Origin: Thamnidium elegans
Taxonomy: Eukaryota > Mucoromycota > Mucoromycetes > Mucorales > Mucoraceae
NCBI GenBank assembly: GCA_025201345.1
Contig: JAIXMG010000008.1
Coordinates: forward strand, 248,001 to 312,000
DNA length: 64,000 nucleotides
Reading direction: 5' to 3'
Under the pieces are notes generated by a model. That model saw nothing but the letters and a program-made list of their open reading frames with translations, was not told where the DNA came from and did not search any database. A program made the position numbers and the translations under genes. Shown piece after piece: positions 25,103-37,495 of this stretch (its first letter is position 1; each line of letters starts with the position of its first letter).

Positions 25103-25444
25103 ATGAAGATTTCAGCAACTATATTACTTTTAGCATATGCAACGAGTTCAGCATATGCATTGAACAATATCGTAATTAAGGGAACAAAATTTTTTGACTC
25201 TGTTACTAAAGATCAGTTCTTTATTAAAGGGTAATGATTAAAAAAAAAAAATTAGTGTAGAGGGGGGAAGTTTTTTTTTTTTTTTTTGTCATTAACCACA
25301 TATACATAGTGTGGCCTATCAGCCTCGAGGCCAGTTAACAGACAACGCAACGGATCCCTTAGCGGATCCAAAAGCCTGTGCGAGGGATGCACCCATGATG
25401 GCTAAGCTTGGAACGAATGTTCTCCGTGTTTATGAAGTAAATTA

Positions 25445-25481
<37 letters not shown>

Positions 25482-26880
25482 TTGCCACTAAACACTACTT
25501 ATTTATTTTCTCTTTATAGGTGGACCCGAAACGCAACCACGATGCTTGTATGAAATCATTTGAAGATGCAGGGATATATCTTTTACTCGATATTGCAACG
25601 CCTCATTTCTCTATCAACCGAAAATCACCTGAGTATGGAGTTAGCCTGTATAATGCTTATAAATCCACTGTTGATGCCTTTTCAAAATACAACAACTTGT
25701 TTGCATTTATTGCTGGTAACGAAGTTACCAATGATCGAACGAATACACCTGCTTCAGCTTTTGTAAAAGCTTCTCTTCGTGATATTAAATCTTATATCAA
25801 GCAAACAAAATCAAGAGAAATTCCTGTTGGTTATGCAAGTAATGACGATGAGTATATCCGTGATGCAATTAAAGACTATTTTAATTGTGGTGATACAGAA
25901 TCTCAGGTAAAAAAAAAAAAAAAAAAAAAAAATCTTGTTACATACTGCATATGTAATTAACAACATGTGTGTATATATAGGCTGATTTCTTTGGTGTAAA
26001 CTTGTATGAATGGTGTGGTACATCTACATTTGAAAAATCCGGCTTTAAAGATCGTACACAAGAATTCGCAAACTATAGTAAACCAGTATTTCTTTCAGAG
26101 TATGGTTGTAATCTAGTTACGCCAAGAGGGTTCTCTGAAGTATCTGCTCTGTATGGACCTGATATGACTGATGTATGGTCAGGTGGTGTTGTGTACGAAT
26201 GGACACAGGAGAATAATAGATATGGTCTAGTGCAAATCCAGTCTTCAGGCGAAGTAGACATTTTACCAGATTATACAAACCTGCAAAATGAAATTTCCAA
26301 ATCGAATCCTAAAGGAGTCAAGATGGATGCTTATAATGAAGTGAGATCAGCTCCTGATTGCCCCCCCTTGACAACTAACTGGAAAGCTTCTACTACTTTA
26401 CCACCTACACCTTCGGAAGGAGCTTGTGAGTGTATGATACAAAATATGGAATGTGTTGCTTCCGATAAGGTAGTTAGTGCTATTGGAGAAACCGGAAACA
26501 GTACTATAGGAAGTCAATTGGATACAATGTGTGGTGTAGTATCTTGCGGAGAAATTGTTAGTGATGGTGAAAAGGGAATCTATGGAGCTTTTTCATTTTG
26601 TTCAGCTAGAGATAAGCTCAGTTGGCTTTACAATTTAAAAGCAAAAGAATTAAAGACACCTACTTCTTGTGGCTACAATGGATTTGGTCAAGAAGTATCT
26701 CCCAAAAGATTTGATATTCAAACGTGTGCTTTAATTCCTCCTAATTTGGAAGGAGTTACCGATGAAACTACTGACACTGCACTGCCTTCAAGTGCTTCCA
26801 AAATTACTAATATTTCGGGTCGCGGTAATGCATTTGTGGCGTCGGTAGTATGTGTCCTTGCTGCCATATTTCTTATGTGA
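25103..26880 (+). CDS. GPI-anchored beta-1,3-glucanosyltransferase, GH72 with X8/CBM43 (Gas/Gel family)
   Basis: Four exons (25103-25230, 25310-25436, 25520-25906, 25981-26880) give 513 residues. A signal peptide covers about the first 19 residues. The GH72 catalytic domain shows [33 protein letters not shown], the acid/base Glu153 in AGNEV and the nucleophile Glu254 in LSEYGC, spaced as in yeast Gas1. A cysteine-rich X8 (CBM43) module follows at about 360-465 ([13 protein letters not shown]...CGVVSCGE...). A hydrophobic C-terminal segment ends at the last residue, as in GPI-anchor signals. The enzyme elongates and branches beta-1,3-glucan at the cell surface. Beta-1,3-glucan is a minor vegetative wall polymer in Mucorales, so its role may be stage-specific (inference). 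The second intron has a T-run of over 30. Confidence 0.95.
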
Positions 26881-27701
26881 TTTTGAATATAAACAAATAA
26901 AGATAACTTTTTCTCATGTATATATCCTTTTATTTTGTTATTAAAACGATACGTCTTTTTTTTTTTTCTAAAAGTGAGTAAATATAATATATACATCTTG
27001 AGTATCTCAAGCGTCTCTATGGAGACTAGTTTATTTTTTGTCGTTATTTTGGGTTTATTATATCGTCAAGACAAGAAAAGAAAAAAAAAAGCTCATTTGA
27101 AATTAAATGTACATTTTACTACATATTGGATTTTTCCATTGATTCCTTTGCTAACATGTACCGGGATGCAATATGACGTTATAGTATATTGATATTTCTG
27201 CGTTATTCTATGGCGAATATATATATATATATAATGATTTACAATTGATTATCAAAAGTTACGATGGGATAATGAGGGGTATAGAAACATAAGGGCATAT
27301 ATTGGACTGTATTTATTTATTTTGTAGTCATTTAGCATTAAATATTATTTATGGTAGCACGAATGTATTCTTTTTTAACTTGATGCATAATACTTTTTGA
27401 TGTTGGAATAATAAAACTGGCAGAATTATCACTAAGAATTACGAGATCGGCCCTTGGAAGTACAAAATCTGAACCTCCTTTCTCTTATGACTCTTTGCAC
27501 ATAAAAAGTCTGTTAGTGAACCCTCCCTTTGATTGCCCTTCTTTTTTCTTTTTTTTTTTTTTTTTTTTTTTTTTCTGTTTCTGTTTCTAATAGCGTTCTT
27601 TATAATAATTTCTACTTGTACTCCCTTTTTTTTGTTTTGTTTTTTTTTTTAAATAAAAGCGCCAAAAAGTTACATAAAGCCTTACTTTCAACATTTACAC
27701 A
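26881..27701. other. Intergenic region between the GH72 and KIN4-like genes
   Basis: GH72 3' end with AATAAA near 26896, then AT-rich promoter DNA. TGACGTTA lies near 27173, and there is a long T-tract at about 27545-27575. Open frame 26935-27192 is not convincing. Confidence 0.6.
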
Positions 27702-30700
27702 ATGACCAACATGTTAACTTCAAAATCACCAAAAAGACCCGTACAAAAAAAACAAAATAAATTGGGCCCGTATAATTTACTACAAACCTTGGGCGAAGGT
27801 GAGTTTGGTAAAGTTAAATTGGGTATCCACAGCGAAACAGGACAAGAGGTAAAAATTGGTGGCTATTTTTATTTATTTTTTACTAACAGTTTTCCCTCCA
27901 AAAATAATAATAATAATAAAGGTGGCTATAAAGCTTATTAAAAAAGAAGGAGCTGGATCAGATACCCGTATTAATAAAGTAGAAAGAGAAATTTCAGTAT
28001 TAAAGGTAAATATAGAATAGTTTTTGTATATAAAAATGTGGTCATAACAACATAAAGTTAGACTTTAAATCATCCATATATTGTCAAACTATTCAACGTA
28101 GTAGAAACCGAGAAATACATTGGTATAATATTAGAATATGCATCAGGCAAGTTTCTTTTTAAATGTCATTATATTAAAAACTAGACTAAACAGTATCTTT
28201 CTTCTTCTTTAGGTGGCGAATTATTTGAATACATTTTAGCTCATCGATACTTGAAAGAAAAAGATGCTAAACGATTCTTTGCTCAACTGATAAGCAGTGT
28301 TCAATATATGCACAAGCGAAAGATAGTTCATCGCGATTTAAAATTAGTAAGTATCATATATATATACAAGCACTTTAACAAGGAGTAAAAAAAACACTAT
28401 ATGTAGTTTATACTCCTTAAAAAATAATACAGAAAGTAAAAAAAAAAAAAAGAAAAGAATTATAACCAACTCTTTTTTATCTTTTACCTTTTATCTATTA
28501 GGAAAATTTACTGCTTGATAAAAATAGAAATATCATAGTTACAGATTTTGGTTTTGCAAATCAATTTTCATCAGCTGCAGATGATTTGATGGCTACTACG
28601 TGTGGTTCACCTTGTTATGCAGCACCTGAATTAGTTGTAAATGCTGGTTTATATGCTGGTTCTGCCGTAGATATTTGGAGTTGCGGTGTTATATTATATG
28701 CAATGCTTTGTGGTTTCCTTCCATTTGATGATGATCCTTCAAACCCTGATAGTGATAACATTAACCAACTTTATCGTTACATCTTATCTACACATCTTAT
28801 GTTTCCTGCTTATGTTTCATTAGATGCGCGAGATTTACTTCAAAGAATGTTGGTACCTGATCCAGCTAAACGATGTTCTCTTGATTATATTATAAGACAT
28901 CCTTGGTTAAATAGTCACCGTGATTTCCTTCGAAAAGATGCTTCTCAAATTAGAATGGACGCATTATCTGCATCAAGATTATCATCTACCCCATCCACCC
29001 CAGTGACTAATATAGAAAACACGCCTAATATTGCTTTAACAAATAGTGTTTCTACTACAGTTCAATCTAGCTCTGATAAAAAATTAGCAGGAGAAAATCA
29101 ACCTGCATCACGCAAGACTCATATTCCTGTCGCCTCTCGTGATCGTTTCGCTCCTGTAGCTAATGATAGATTCATAACTGAAAGTAGTATTGAAAAATCT
29201 GTATCTCCATCTTCTACTGCCAATGGTAAAACAAGTGCATTCAGGCATTTCTCTATTGGTAGATCATCTGCTACTACTACTCCCGTAGATCGCCCTACCG
29301 TGCATGCCACTGTAACTCCTACTACAACTACAAGAAACTCAAAGGTTCCTAGTTTTATTACCCGAAAACCAGTCAAACAAGAAGATGAAGCTATCACTAT
29401 AGAAGATATTGTTCAAGATACTGATAATAATAATAATCCCGAAAAGTCTTTATCATCACCATTAAATCCACAAGATACTAAAATACCAACTATATCAACA
29501 TTTGGTAGTATTCGTAGAAACCAACGTCGTGGTACAGATAAATTCCTTAGCTTTTTTACTAGTGGCAGAGCTTCACATATCCCTGTAAGCGCTAATAATA
29601 ACTGTAATGAAGATTCTATATTTAATATGGTCAAAGATGATGACAATGAAGAGCAACATACAGAGAAAATGAATGAGAGCCATACCGAGGATAACTTGCG
29701 TTTAGCAGCAAACGAAGATGATAATGAAGAAGACTATAAGGTACGCACACTGCAATCACCTTCTGAAACCTCAACTATTGGGGGATCTACACCTTCTTTA
29801 TGTATATCCTCAGCAATGAGCGACCCTTCTTCACCCTTGTCCCCTAATGGCACACCTCAACAGCAAAATATTATTAAGAGTAAACCTGCAGTTACTATTA
29901 ATCATCGCTCAAGATCTGCTCTGGTGCATATCGATACATCCACCTCTTCCATTTCCTTAAATGATGACAATGCAGCTACATCGCCTACTATTGTCGGTGA
30001 TACCATTGAAGAAGAAGTCGAGGATGAAGGTTCTGCAGATGAAGCAGCTCTTGTTTCAGCATTTTCTTTCCGTGACGAAGAAACATCCTCTAGTATCTCT
30101 CGACAGCAATATAAATCAAGAGATAGGGGTAGCAGCATGAGTGCCGCATCCATATTGTCTGATAATTCTATGTCTATAAATAGTAGTATCTTATCATTCA
30201 AGGATACACCAAAACGTACTCCGCCTATTTATTCTGCTCAAAAGATGGCTTCTTCTTCTCTAATAACGAGACAGCAACAGCAACAACAACAGCAGCAACA
30301 TTACCCTAGTGATAATAATTCGTCTATTTTATCCGCTGATCAACATGATAATGCTTCTATATCATCTGCAGGTACATCTCCTCGGCCTGAAGTATCTACT
30401 TCAGGAAAATACAATACAAAATCAGTTGTTTCAAATGCTATGGGTGATGGTGGAAGAAAGGCAATGGCAGCAGTTCGTCGTAGTATTTATCGTAAGCATA
30501 GAAGTCAACCACCGCCTCACTCAGAAACTTCTTCACAAACAAGCAGTCAACATGCTATAAAAGAACCTACTATTTCATTTGGTAGAAGTAGATTTGAAGA
30601 AACAGGAAATGGTTATGAACCCACCAGTCATCGTAATACATGGTCTTCTGGCAACATGATGCAATCTTCATCTGAACTAACGAGTGCTAGAGTAGAACCA

Positions 30701-31835
30701 GCTCTAACTAGTAATAATAAATCTTCTACGACAAATAATACGGCACCACCGAAAAAAACGGGTAAAAAGATGATGGATTGGATAAAGAAAAAATCACATG
30801 GTAAGAAAAATGTGTTACAATACATTAATTGGAGTTATTAATCATTCTATTTTAGCAAAAGAAGCTAAAAAAGATATGCATACTATTCAACCGACAGATA
30901 AACTAAACTCATCAGTACAAATTACATCTAAATCGAGAAAGCAGAGTACTAAAACAGACCCTCCTGCAGTAACAGTTACACCAAATACTAATGTTACCGT
31001 AAACAATAAATATAACGCACAAGCTACCATTAGCAGAAAAAATGTCGTGTCTATTTTAGAACCCACTAGACGACGAAGAATATCTATTTTACCTTCTGTT
31101 TCTCCACCTCCTTTAGAAAAGAAAATAGAGGAATCAGTAGTAGTGATACCAACTGAATCATCTCGACGTAATAATAGAGCTCTTAGTGGAAATGAAAATG
31201 ATTTACCAGGTGCTATAAAGATCAGTATAGATGAACGTATTCAAATACATCAAGGTGCTATCGATAGATCTGCATTAACCTCTCAACCACCAGCAGATAT
31301 CATTAAAGACATTAAACGTATTTTACGTATCTTGGGTATTGAAGCAAAGACAGAAGTAGGTACAAGTCCATTCATCTTAAAATGTTCAAGAAGAAAAGCA
31401 AAGTCATTTATTGCAGCTGAATTACTCAAGAAGAAAGATAACAAGAACGATGAAGATGATGACAATGAAGATTTCTTGGATGAAGTTTATAAAAGCAATG
31501 ATGATCAATTCATTATCAATGATTCTAATATCACGACAACATCAGAAACATCATTATTAGCCCCTAGTCACGTTGATAGTCAATCTGTATCTTCTGCTTC
31601 CTCTAGTGGAGTAGCAACAGACGCTCGTGGTTTAGAACCTATTTATGGTGATGCGTCAATAGATAATGGCGATGAAGTTCGATTTGCAGTTGAAGTATGT
31701 CGCTTTAAAAACCTCCCTGGACTTTATATTGTAGATATTCGTCGTTTAAGAGGCAATGTTTGGGCGTACAAGTTCTTGTACCATAAATTAATTGATTTTT
31801 TAAATGCAGGAAGAGATAGTGGATATGTCTTGTAA
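27702..31835 (+). CDS. KIN4: CAMK-family Ser/Thr kinase of KIN4 type with C-terminal KA1 domain
   Basis: Six exons (27702-27848, 27922-28005, 28062-28146, 28213-28346, 28502-30800, 30856-31835) give 1242 residues. The kinase domain covers about residues 22-300: [11 protein letters not shown] loop, VAIK Lys53, HRD Asp147 in VHRDLKLEN, DFG Asp165, and the activation loop [10 protein letters not shown]. The insert [16 protein letters not shown] and the downstream HLMFPAYVS are typical of the Kin4/Frk1 subgroup. A long Ser/Thr/Asn-rich linker includes a polyglutamine run near residue 740. The C-terminal ~45 residues ([19 protein letters not shown]...[10 protein letters not shown]) form a KA1 domain that binds membranes. 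Yeast Kin4 restrains mitotic exit until the spindle is aligned; that role is not proven here. Intron 3 begins with GC rather than GT. Confidence 0.9.
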
Positions 31836-31888
31836 CATCTTTTTTTTTTTAAAAAAAAAAATAATCTCTCTTTTTCCCAATAACAACC

Positions 31889-31919
<31 letters not shown>

Positions 31920-32629
31920 ATCGTATTTTTATTACATATATTTATATTACTTATACTCTTTCTCTCAAATAAAAATAAATAAAAAAAAAACACACACACA
32001 CAAATCATTTTATAAACGTTTACTGACCGAACTATCAACACATATTTACGATGAAGGGGGATATTTGTTATTCTGGTCTTCTAAATCTCGGCGGATAGTT
32101 GTTGTTAGAGACCATGTAATTTGCAATGGAAAAAATGTTTTTTTTATGCGACGTCTCTATTTCACAATATGTTACAATTTTGACAAGTCAACAAACTGTG
32201 TAATCTTCTGACATCTGCAATATTAACATTTTCTAAAGATCTTGTTAGACAGGCTGGATTGACGCATGTCTATGAAACAAGTTAGCTTTTAAGCAATAAT
32301 ATATCTGCCATAGATTATCGTTAATTAGCAGTTTGGCGTTATCGTGTTATTTATCTGAGCAATATATCGATTTGAAATTCCTACAATATTTTAGCATTTT
32401 TGAATGCGAAACTCTTCATTTTTCGAGTGTATTACTGCATTAAAAGACGCTTGAAAATTTCTTTTTTGCTACAAAAAATTAAAAACACGGTCACTGATGA
32501 CGTAAAATTAATCAGCCAATAGAATCAGATGTATTTGAAAAAAAAATTTGTAGCAACGAAAAATAAATAAGTTTTTTTTTCTGGCAAGCTATTAGTTCGT
32601 CCTCTCTTTTTGAACATTGACATTTGACA
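31836..32629. promoter_or_regulatory. Intergenic region and RPP2 promoter
   Basis: The first part is the kinase 3' region with a T-run/A-run palindrome (31842-31862) and a long A-tract near 31889-31917. The proximal RPP2 promoter carries TGACGTAA at 32498-32505 and CCAAT at 32516-32520, about 110-130 bp before the ATG at 32630. These resemble ATF/CREB and HAP sites; function is inferred. An open frame at 31804-32211 is low-complexity. Confidence 0.55.
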
Positions 32630-33105
32630 ATGAAGCATCTCGCCGCTTATCTTCTTCTCGTTGCTGGTGGTAACACCTCCCCCTCCGCTGAGGACCTCAA
32701 GACCATCTTGGGTTCCGTTGGTGTCGAGGTTGACGCCTCTCGTGTCGCTGCCTTGATCAAGGCTTTCGAAGGAAAGACCGCTGCTCAAGTATGTATAAAA
32801 ACTTTTTTGTTATAAAAAAAAAAAAATACTAAACCTTTTTCTTTGCATGTAGGCTATTGCTGAAGGTTCTTCCAAGCTCGCCACTGTCTCTGCCGGTGGT
32901 GCCTCTGCTGCTTCTTCCGGTGCCGCTGCTGCCTCTTCTGATGCTCCCGCTGAGGAAGAGAAGGTTGAGGAGAAGGAGGAGTCCGATGATGTAAGTATAT
33001 CAGAGTTTTTTCTACTAAGTGTTATTTCAAAATAATGGTAATTAACCGCAAAAAAAAATTTTTTTTTATTAAAAACAGGACATGGGCTTCGGTCTCTTCG
33101 ATTAA
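32630..33105 (+). CDS. RPP2: 60S acidic ribosomal stalk protein P2
   Basis: Three exons (32630-32788, 32853-32990, 33079-33105) give 107 residues, the normal length. The N-terminal helical domain is MKHLAAYLLLVAGGNTSPSA...LKTILGSVGVEVD. A flexible Ala/Ser/Gly hinge and an acidic stretch follow. The C-terminus ends DDDMGFGLFD, the conserved stalk tail that recruits elongation factors to the ribosome's GTPase centre. MKHLAAYLLL assigns it to P2 rather than P1. The last exon encodes only nine codons, essentially the functional tail. Codons are strongly biased, as in ATP2 and TEF1. Confidence 0.97.
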
Positions 33106-33880
33106 GCGTTGCAATAGCATCTTACTTATTTTAAACGAAACTCTTACTCGCAGTATATCTTTGCTTGCTAATAAAGACCTTATAAAACATAAAAAAAATC
33201 ATTTAAACAATTCATCGCGGATTTCACTTTGTATGTATTTTCCTTTTGCACCATCACCTTATTCAAAGTGATTTTAGGTGGCTTAGATCATCTCATTTTT
33301 CCTGTAGTCCGAACTTGTATAAAATATTTAGAGAATAGTAATGGATGTAATGGATGATTTACTGGCTTTTTTTATCGCGGGAATTCATCGTAATAGCGTT
33401 TACTGCTACTACTACTACTACTACTACTACTACTATTATTATTATTATTATTTCAGGTTTATTTGATTAAAGAGGATTGTATTTTGTGGCTTAGATCAGT
33501 TACAAAATATGGCTGATCTCAAAGGCTATAGTACCTGTACATACACACAGTAATTCGGCCTTGATAGGCTAAGGAATGCAGATTGGCTCTAAACCATCAT
33601 ATTATGCCCTTTATTTTGTCATTATCTGACCCTATGATATTTATGGTATACAAAATGCACGTTCATAATGCAATTGTAGTCTATTTGGGCTCGCAGTGAA
33701 ATGTTTTCTCTGCATTATGGTTGTGCGAAATCAACCTTTCATATAGTGACTTGTTTACGTTTTAGGAGGCTTACCAGGTTGATGACGTAATGTCGATGAT
33801 TAAATTTGATTTCCGATGATTCACACTTGGATTCGCATACATTTTAACTCTTTTTCTCTGTTAAAGTGAATAAAACTAAC
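33106..33880. other. Intergenic region with trinucleotide repeat; IWS1 promoter
   Basis: No gene. A (CTA)n-(TTA)n microsatellite lies at about 33404-33452. TGACGTAA occurs at 33783-33790, about 90 bp before the IWS1 ATG, matching the octamer upstream of RPP2. Confidence 0.6.
33404..33452. repeat. (CTA)n-(TTA)n trinucleotide microsatellite
   Basis: Roughly ten CTA units run directly into about five TTA units. It lies in the spacer between RPP2 and IWS1. Confidence 0.85.
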
Positions 33881-35507
33881 ATGTCGTCCCACGAAGAAAA
33901 CCCAATGGTAAAATAAATAAATTATCTTGATTTTATCTATCGTAAAATAACATTAATTTGGATTTAATCGTCAATAGAGACAAGAAAAGTTGTTTGGCTC
34001 AAGTGAAGAAGAAGAGGAGATGTCTGATCTTGATGGAGATCAAGGTAATAATGAAAAGAAAAACCCCCCTTTTTTTATTACAACTTAAAAATGTCCCTGA
34101 TGATTTCTAATTAAAGAAAAATAGCCTCTGATAATGAAGATACCAGTCGATTACAACAAGAAGAAGTTCACGATGAAGAAGTTCACGATGAAGAGGATGC
34201 ACCAAGACCTATTTCGAAGTTACCCTCATTTAAAAAGAGAACTCGCGACGTAGACGATGAGGAAAGTGCACGTTTGGAGGAAGTTCGTCGAGAAATTCGT
34301 GAAATGAAGAATAGTTCTCCTAGTCATGATAATGATGAAGAGGATGAAGGGCCTATTGATCCCCGTCAAGGTAAAAGTTATGCTATTTTTTTTAAAAAAA
34401 AAATAATAATGTTGACCACAAAAAAAAAATATAGCCTTGAGAGATGAAATTGATAGAGAATTTGCAAAGGCATTAAAGGGAGGAAAAAAGAAGAGAAAGA
34501 AGCAGGATGGCGAGGATCTTGAGAGTTCTATGGATGAGGAATTATCTAATTTGAGAGAACGTATGAAGATTGCTTCTGAAGAAGATGCTGTTTCTAACGG
34601 AGAGAGAAAGGCAGCTGTTGCTAAATTGAAGATGTTGGGAGAAGTGACAACTTATTTAACAAAGTGAGAGAGAGAATTGAAATTTGTTTTATTTATACAT
34701 ATTTACGTATCTTTCATTATAGTAAGCATTTACATGATGCTATTCTTGACAATGGTTTATTAGATTCTATTCGTCAATGGCTCGAACCTTTACCCGATCG
34801 CTCATTACCTAGTTTAGATATTCAAAATGAAATGCTTGATGTTTTGGACAAACTTCCTATTGCCGGTGATCATTTACGTGAAAGCGGTGTTGGAAAAATT
34901 GTTTATTTTTACACAAAATCACCTCGTATCGAACCAAAGATGAAAAGAAAGGCCGATCAATTAGTTGCCAAGTGGAGCAGATTGGTTATTAAGCGTAGTG
35001 AGAATTATAAAGAACGTCGTCATGCTGTTCAAGAGTTTAGACAAGAGGATATGTAAGTTATCTTTTATTATTTTATTCAAAAACAGTAAACTTATGTACT
35101 TTGTAACAAATACATAGGCTTCATCAAAGAAAGAAATACAGACGTCCCGAAGAAGAACCTGAGGAGGACAGGTTTGTACTAATAGTATCTATCATTTTGT
35201 AGCATCAACTAAAAATAACTATTTATAGACGTGATAACAGATTACATGTACGTATTCCTATGGCCGTTGCCGCAGATTACGATGTCGTACCTCAAAGTAC
35301 GATTAGAGCTGATAAGAGTAGAGGTGCCAGAGTAAGTTTATCTATTTTGTAAACCAAAAATCAATCATATACCAATATATACCTTCTTTTTTTTCTTAGC
35401 CTGATAATACCTTTAAGAGATTAAATAACACCATGCGTTCCATTAAAACGGGCCCCAAGAGAACTACTCCCAAGGTTTCTATTGAAGGAAAGGGAATGTC
35501 TTTCTAA
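33881..35507 (+). CDS. IWS1: IWS1/SPN1 transcription elongation factor
   Basis: Eight exons (33881-33907, 33978-34044, 34125-34370, 34435-34663, 34723-35052, 35118-35171, 35229-35331, 35400-35507) keep frame and give 378 residues. The first ~115 residues are acidic and disordered, with a direct repeat EEVHDEEVHDEED. The TFIIS N-terminal (LW) domain spans about residues 160-290: NKHLHDAILDNGLLDSIRQWL, PLPDRSLPSLDIQNEMLDVL and LPIAGDHLRESGVGKIVYFY. A basic C-terminus ends KGMSF. Spn1/Iws1 binds Spt6 and RNA polymerase II during elongation and links transcription to chromatin and mRNA processing. The exon-4 donor is GTGAGA and the exon-6 donor GTTTGT, both weaker than the usual GTAAGT. It starts with a nine-codon exon. 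Confidence 0.94.
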
Positions 35508-35617
35508 TTTTATATGTATAAAAGGGCCATCGAGTACAGTACTTTTTTTTTCTTTTAGTGTAAATAACCCATCCCTAGTATTTCATTTCATTAATAAACT
35601 TGTGGATTATTGAGCCC

Positions 35618-35653
<36 letters not shown>

Positions 35654-36139
35654 GCGTATTTACTTTAAAATATTATGCCATAATGTTAAGTTTTTTTCTG
35701 TCATTCAATTTTGCTCGATACTTTGATTGCTAATGGTTAAATGATTTACGAGAGAATTATGGTAGCCAATAGGTTTCCGTGCCAATGAGATCATTTATTC
35801 ATTTATTTTATTTTATTTTTTTAAAGAAAAGGCTTGTGCACTCGTTTGGTTACTACCAGATAACCTTCTGTTAATCCTATCTGGAAGCTCAGGTAAAAAC
35901 TTACCTATATATAAGAAAATTATTACTAGGGAAGTTTACATAATCTCTATAAATATTGCACATGTAATATATAGCTGTATATGTTCCCTTTTTCTAGAAA
36001 AAAAAATGGATGCCATATAAGCGAAAAATAGTATTCTGTTCTGGTTAAAAGATTATTTCCCTAAAACGTTGTACGAACAAATCCCTTAAAAAGGGTATAA
36101 AGTACTAATTTGTTCAGTGAAATAAATTCAAAGAATGTA
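35508..36139. other. Intergenic region between IWS1 and the TIR element
   Basis: IWS1 3' end with AATAAA near 35592 and a poly-A run of about 33 at 35620-35652. No gene. It abuts the left inverted repeat of the element beginning near 36140. Confidence 0.6.
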
Positions 36140-36255
36140 GTACGGTGTAACTGGTAAACTTTGTGAAAATAAATGGCAATTATTGTCGCTTTTGAAAAAT
36201 CATTTCGTTCATTACCAAAAACCATAATATCCACTTACGCAAAAATGATTGTCAA
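36140..36255. repeat. Left terminal inverted repeat
   Basis: Pairs with 38983-39161 in reverse complement. The strongest shared stretch is 36182-36255 (from ATTGTCGCTTTT through TCATTACCAAAAACCATAAT to TTGTCAA), with roughly a dozen mismatches by eye. Confidence 0.75.
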
Positions 36256-36440
36256 TTTCAAACATATTTTAAAACAGCGGTTTACTTTATTTAAAATAGA
36301 ATATTTATAATTTCTGGTACAATTTAGACTATCAACTAGAAGAATATATATCATTATGATTTGATCCAACAAAGCCAGTGTTATGTTCAGTTTGGTTCTA
36401 TTTTATCTGAATAGCGAATACTAAGTTTGTTCGTTGCAGG

Positions 36441-36963
36441 TTGACCCAAGAATTAAGTTCAAAAATAAGCACAGGGATGATGACAGTAACTGGTTTCTCG
36501 CTAGACATAACGATGATCAAATTAGATGGAAGGAAGTAAAAGATAAAATGTTACAGATGTTTCTAAAACATCAAAAAAAAATTTATGCTGATTAATTAGA
36601 CAGTAATTCCAGGTTTGTTGAAGTACTCTCGTACAAGCTATCCTCGTGTCCTGGCAGCATGTACTTCGACAAGTTGTAGCCAACACGTTTGGAAAAGGAG
36701 TGACAGTGCATTGCATATCAATCGATGTTAATGGAAACCCACTTAGAACTAATAGCTTTTTCGCACCAATTGTGAGGGAACCGGTAAATATGGAAGTTAT
36801 TCATATGTTTCTACACCATGCCCATTTCTTGTTAGTAGGGCCTGCGAAAACGAAAGCAAGCCGTCCAGTTAAGATCATTTTGCCTCCAATTAATCCGTAC
36901 CATAAGTATATATTAAAACTATTACCGCGATTTAATGATATTGATTACTCTGTTATGTTTTGA
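36441..36963 (+). pseudogene. Degenerate OTU-like cysteine peptidase
   Basis: After an acceptor-like TTGCAG, the frame reads NDDQIRWKEVKDKMLQMF and LSYKLSSCPGSMYFD. A shift then gives WQHVLRQVVANTFGKGVTVH and later HMFLHHAHFLLVG. This block order matches OTU-domain proteins linked to Mucorales transposons: catalytic-Cys loop, RW.EVK.KML helix, LSYK block, ANTF strand, and terminal His in N/H-H-F-L. An in-frame TAA lies at about 36594, and the frame shifts by 36646. The residue expected to be the catalytic Cys (DGNC in OTU proteins) is Trp here (DDDSNW), so the enzyme was probably inactive even apart from the breaks. Family assignment is by pattern only. Confidence 0.5.
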
Positions 36964-37495
36964 AATATTAAAAAGACCACATACAACAGTTGTTTACTTC
37001 CTTTTTTTAAAAAATTCGACGTAATTTTTTGGTGCACTTCCAACAATAACAGATTCTTTACATGTAAAAACGACTTTAATATCGTAAGAAAGGAAATTGT
37101 AATTTAAATAGTATGATGGTTGAATAAACCCCATTTTATCATGGTGAAATAAACCCCCTTTTTATCATGATTAAACTAACCTATTTATTCCATTTTTTTT
37201 CCTTTCCTTTTTTTTTAACAATGAATTCATATACAAGCAAGTACCTTTTATATTACCAAATGTCTAAATATTTCCTTATGATATGGTGGTGTACCAGGGA
37301 TTTCCCTAAATTGGCACTGGTGGTGTAAATGGTGTGTACCAAGAATTAACCTTAATGTTAGTTGTTGCAAGTTCTTTTAAAAATCGAAGTAATGTAATTC
37401 TCACTGGCATTTATAGGAACGAAAAAAAGAGAATTCCAACTTTGGCTTAGAATACAAAAGGCATTGGGCTTAATACACTGCTCAAGATCTTAGCC

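Noticed and set aside
33404..33452. Possible CRISPR-like or tandem functional repeat
   Set aside because: It is a simple CTA/TTA microsatellite without spacers.
36131..36139. Target-site duplication for the TIR element
   Set aside because: Flanks AAGAATG (left) and TAAAATG (right) match only in part, which is not enough to call.
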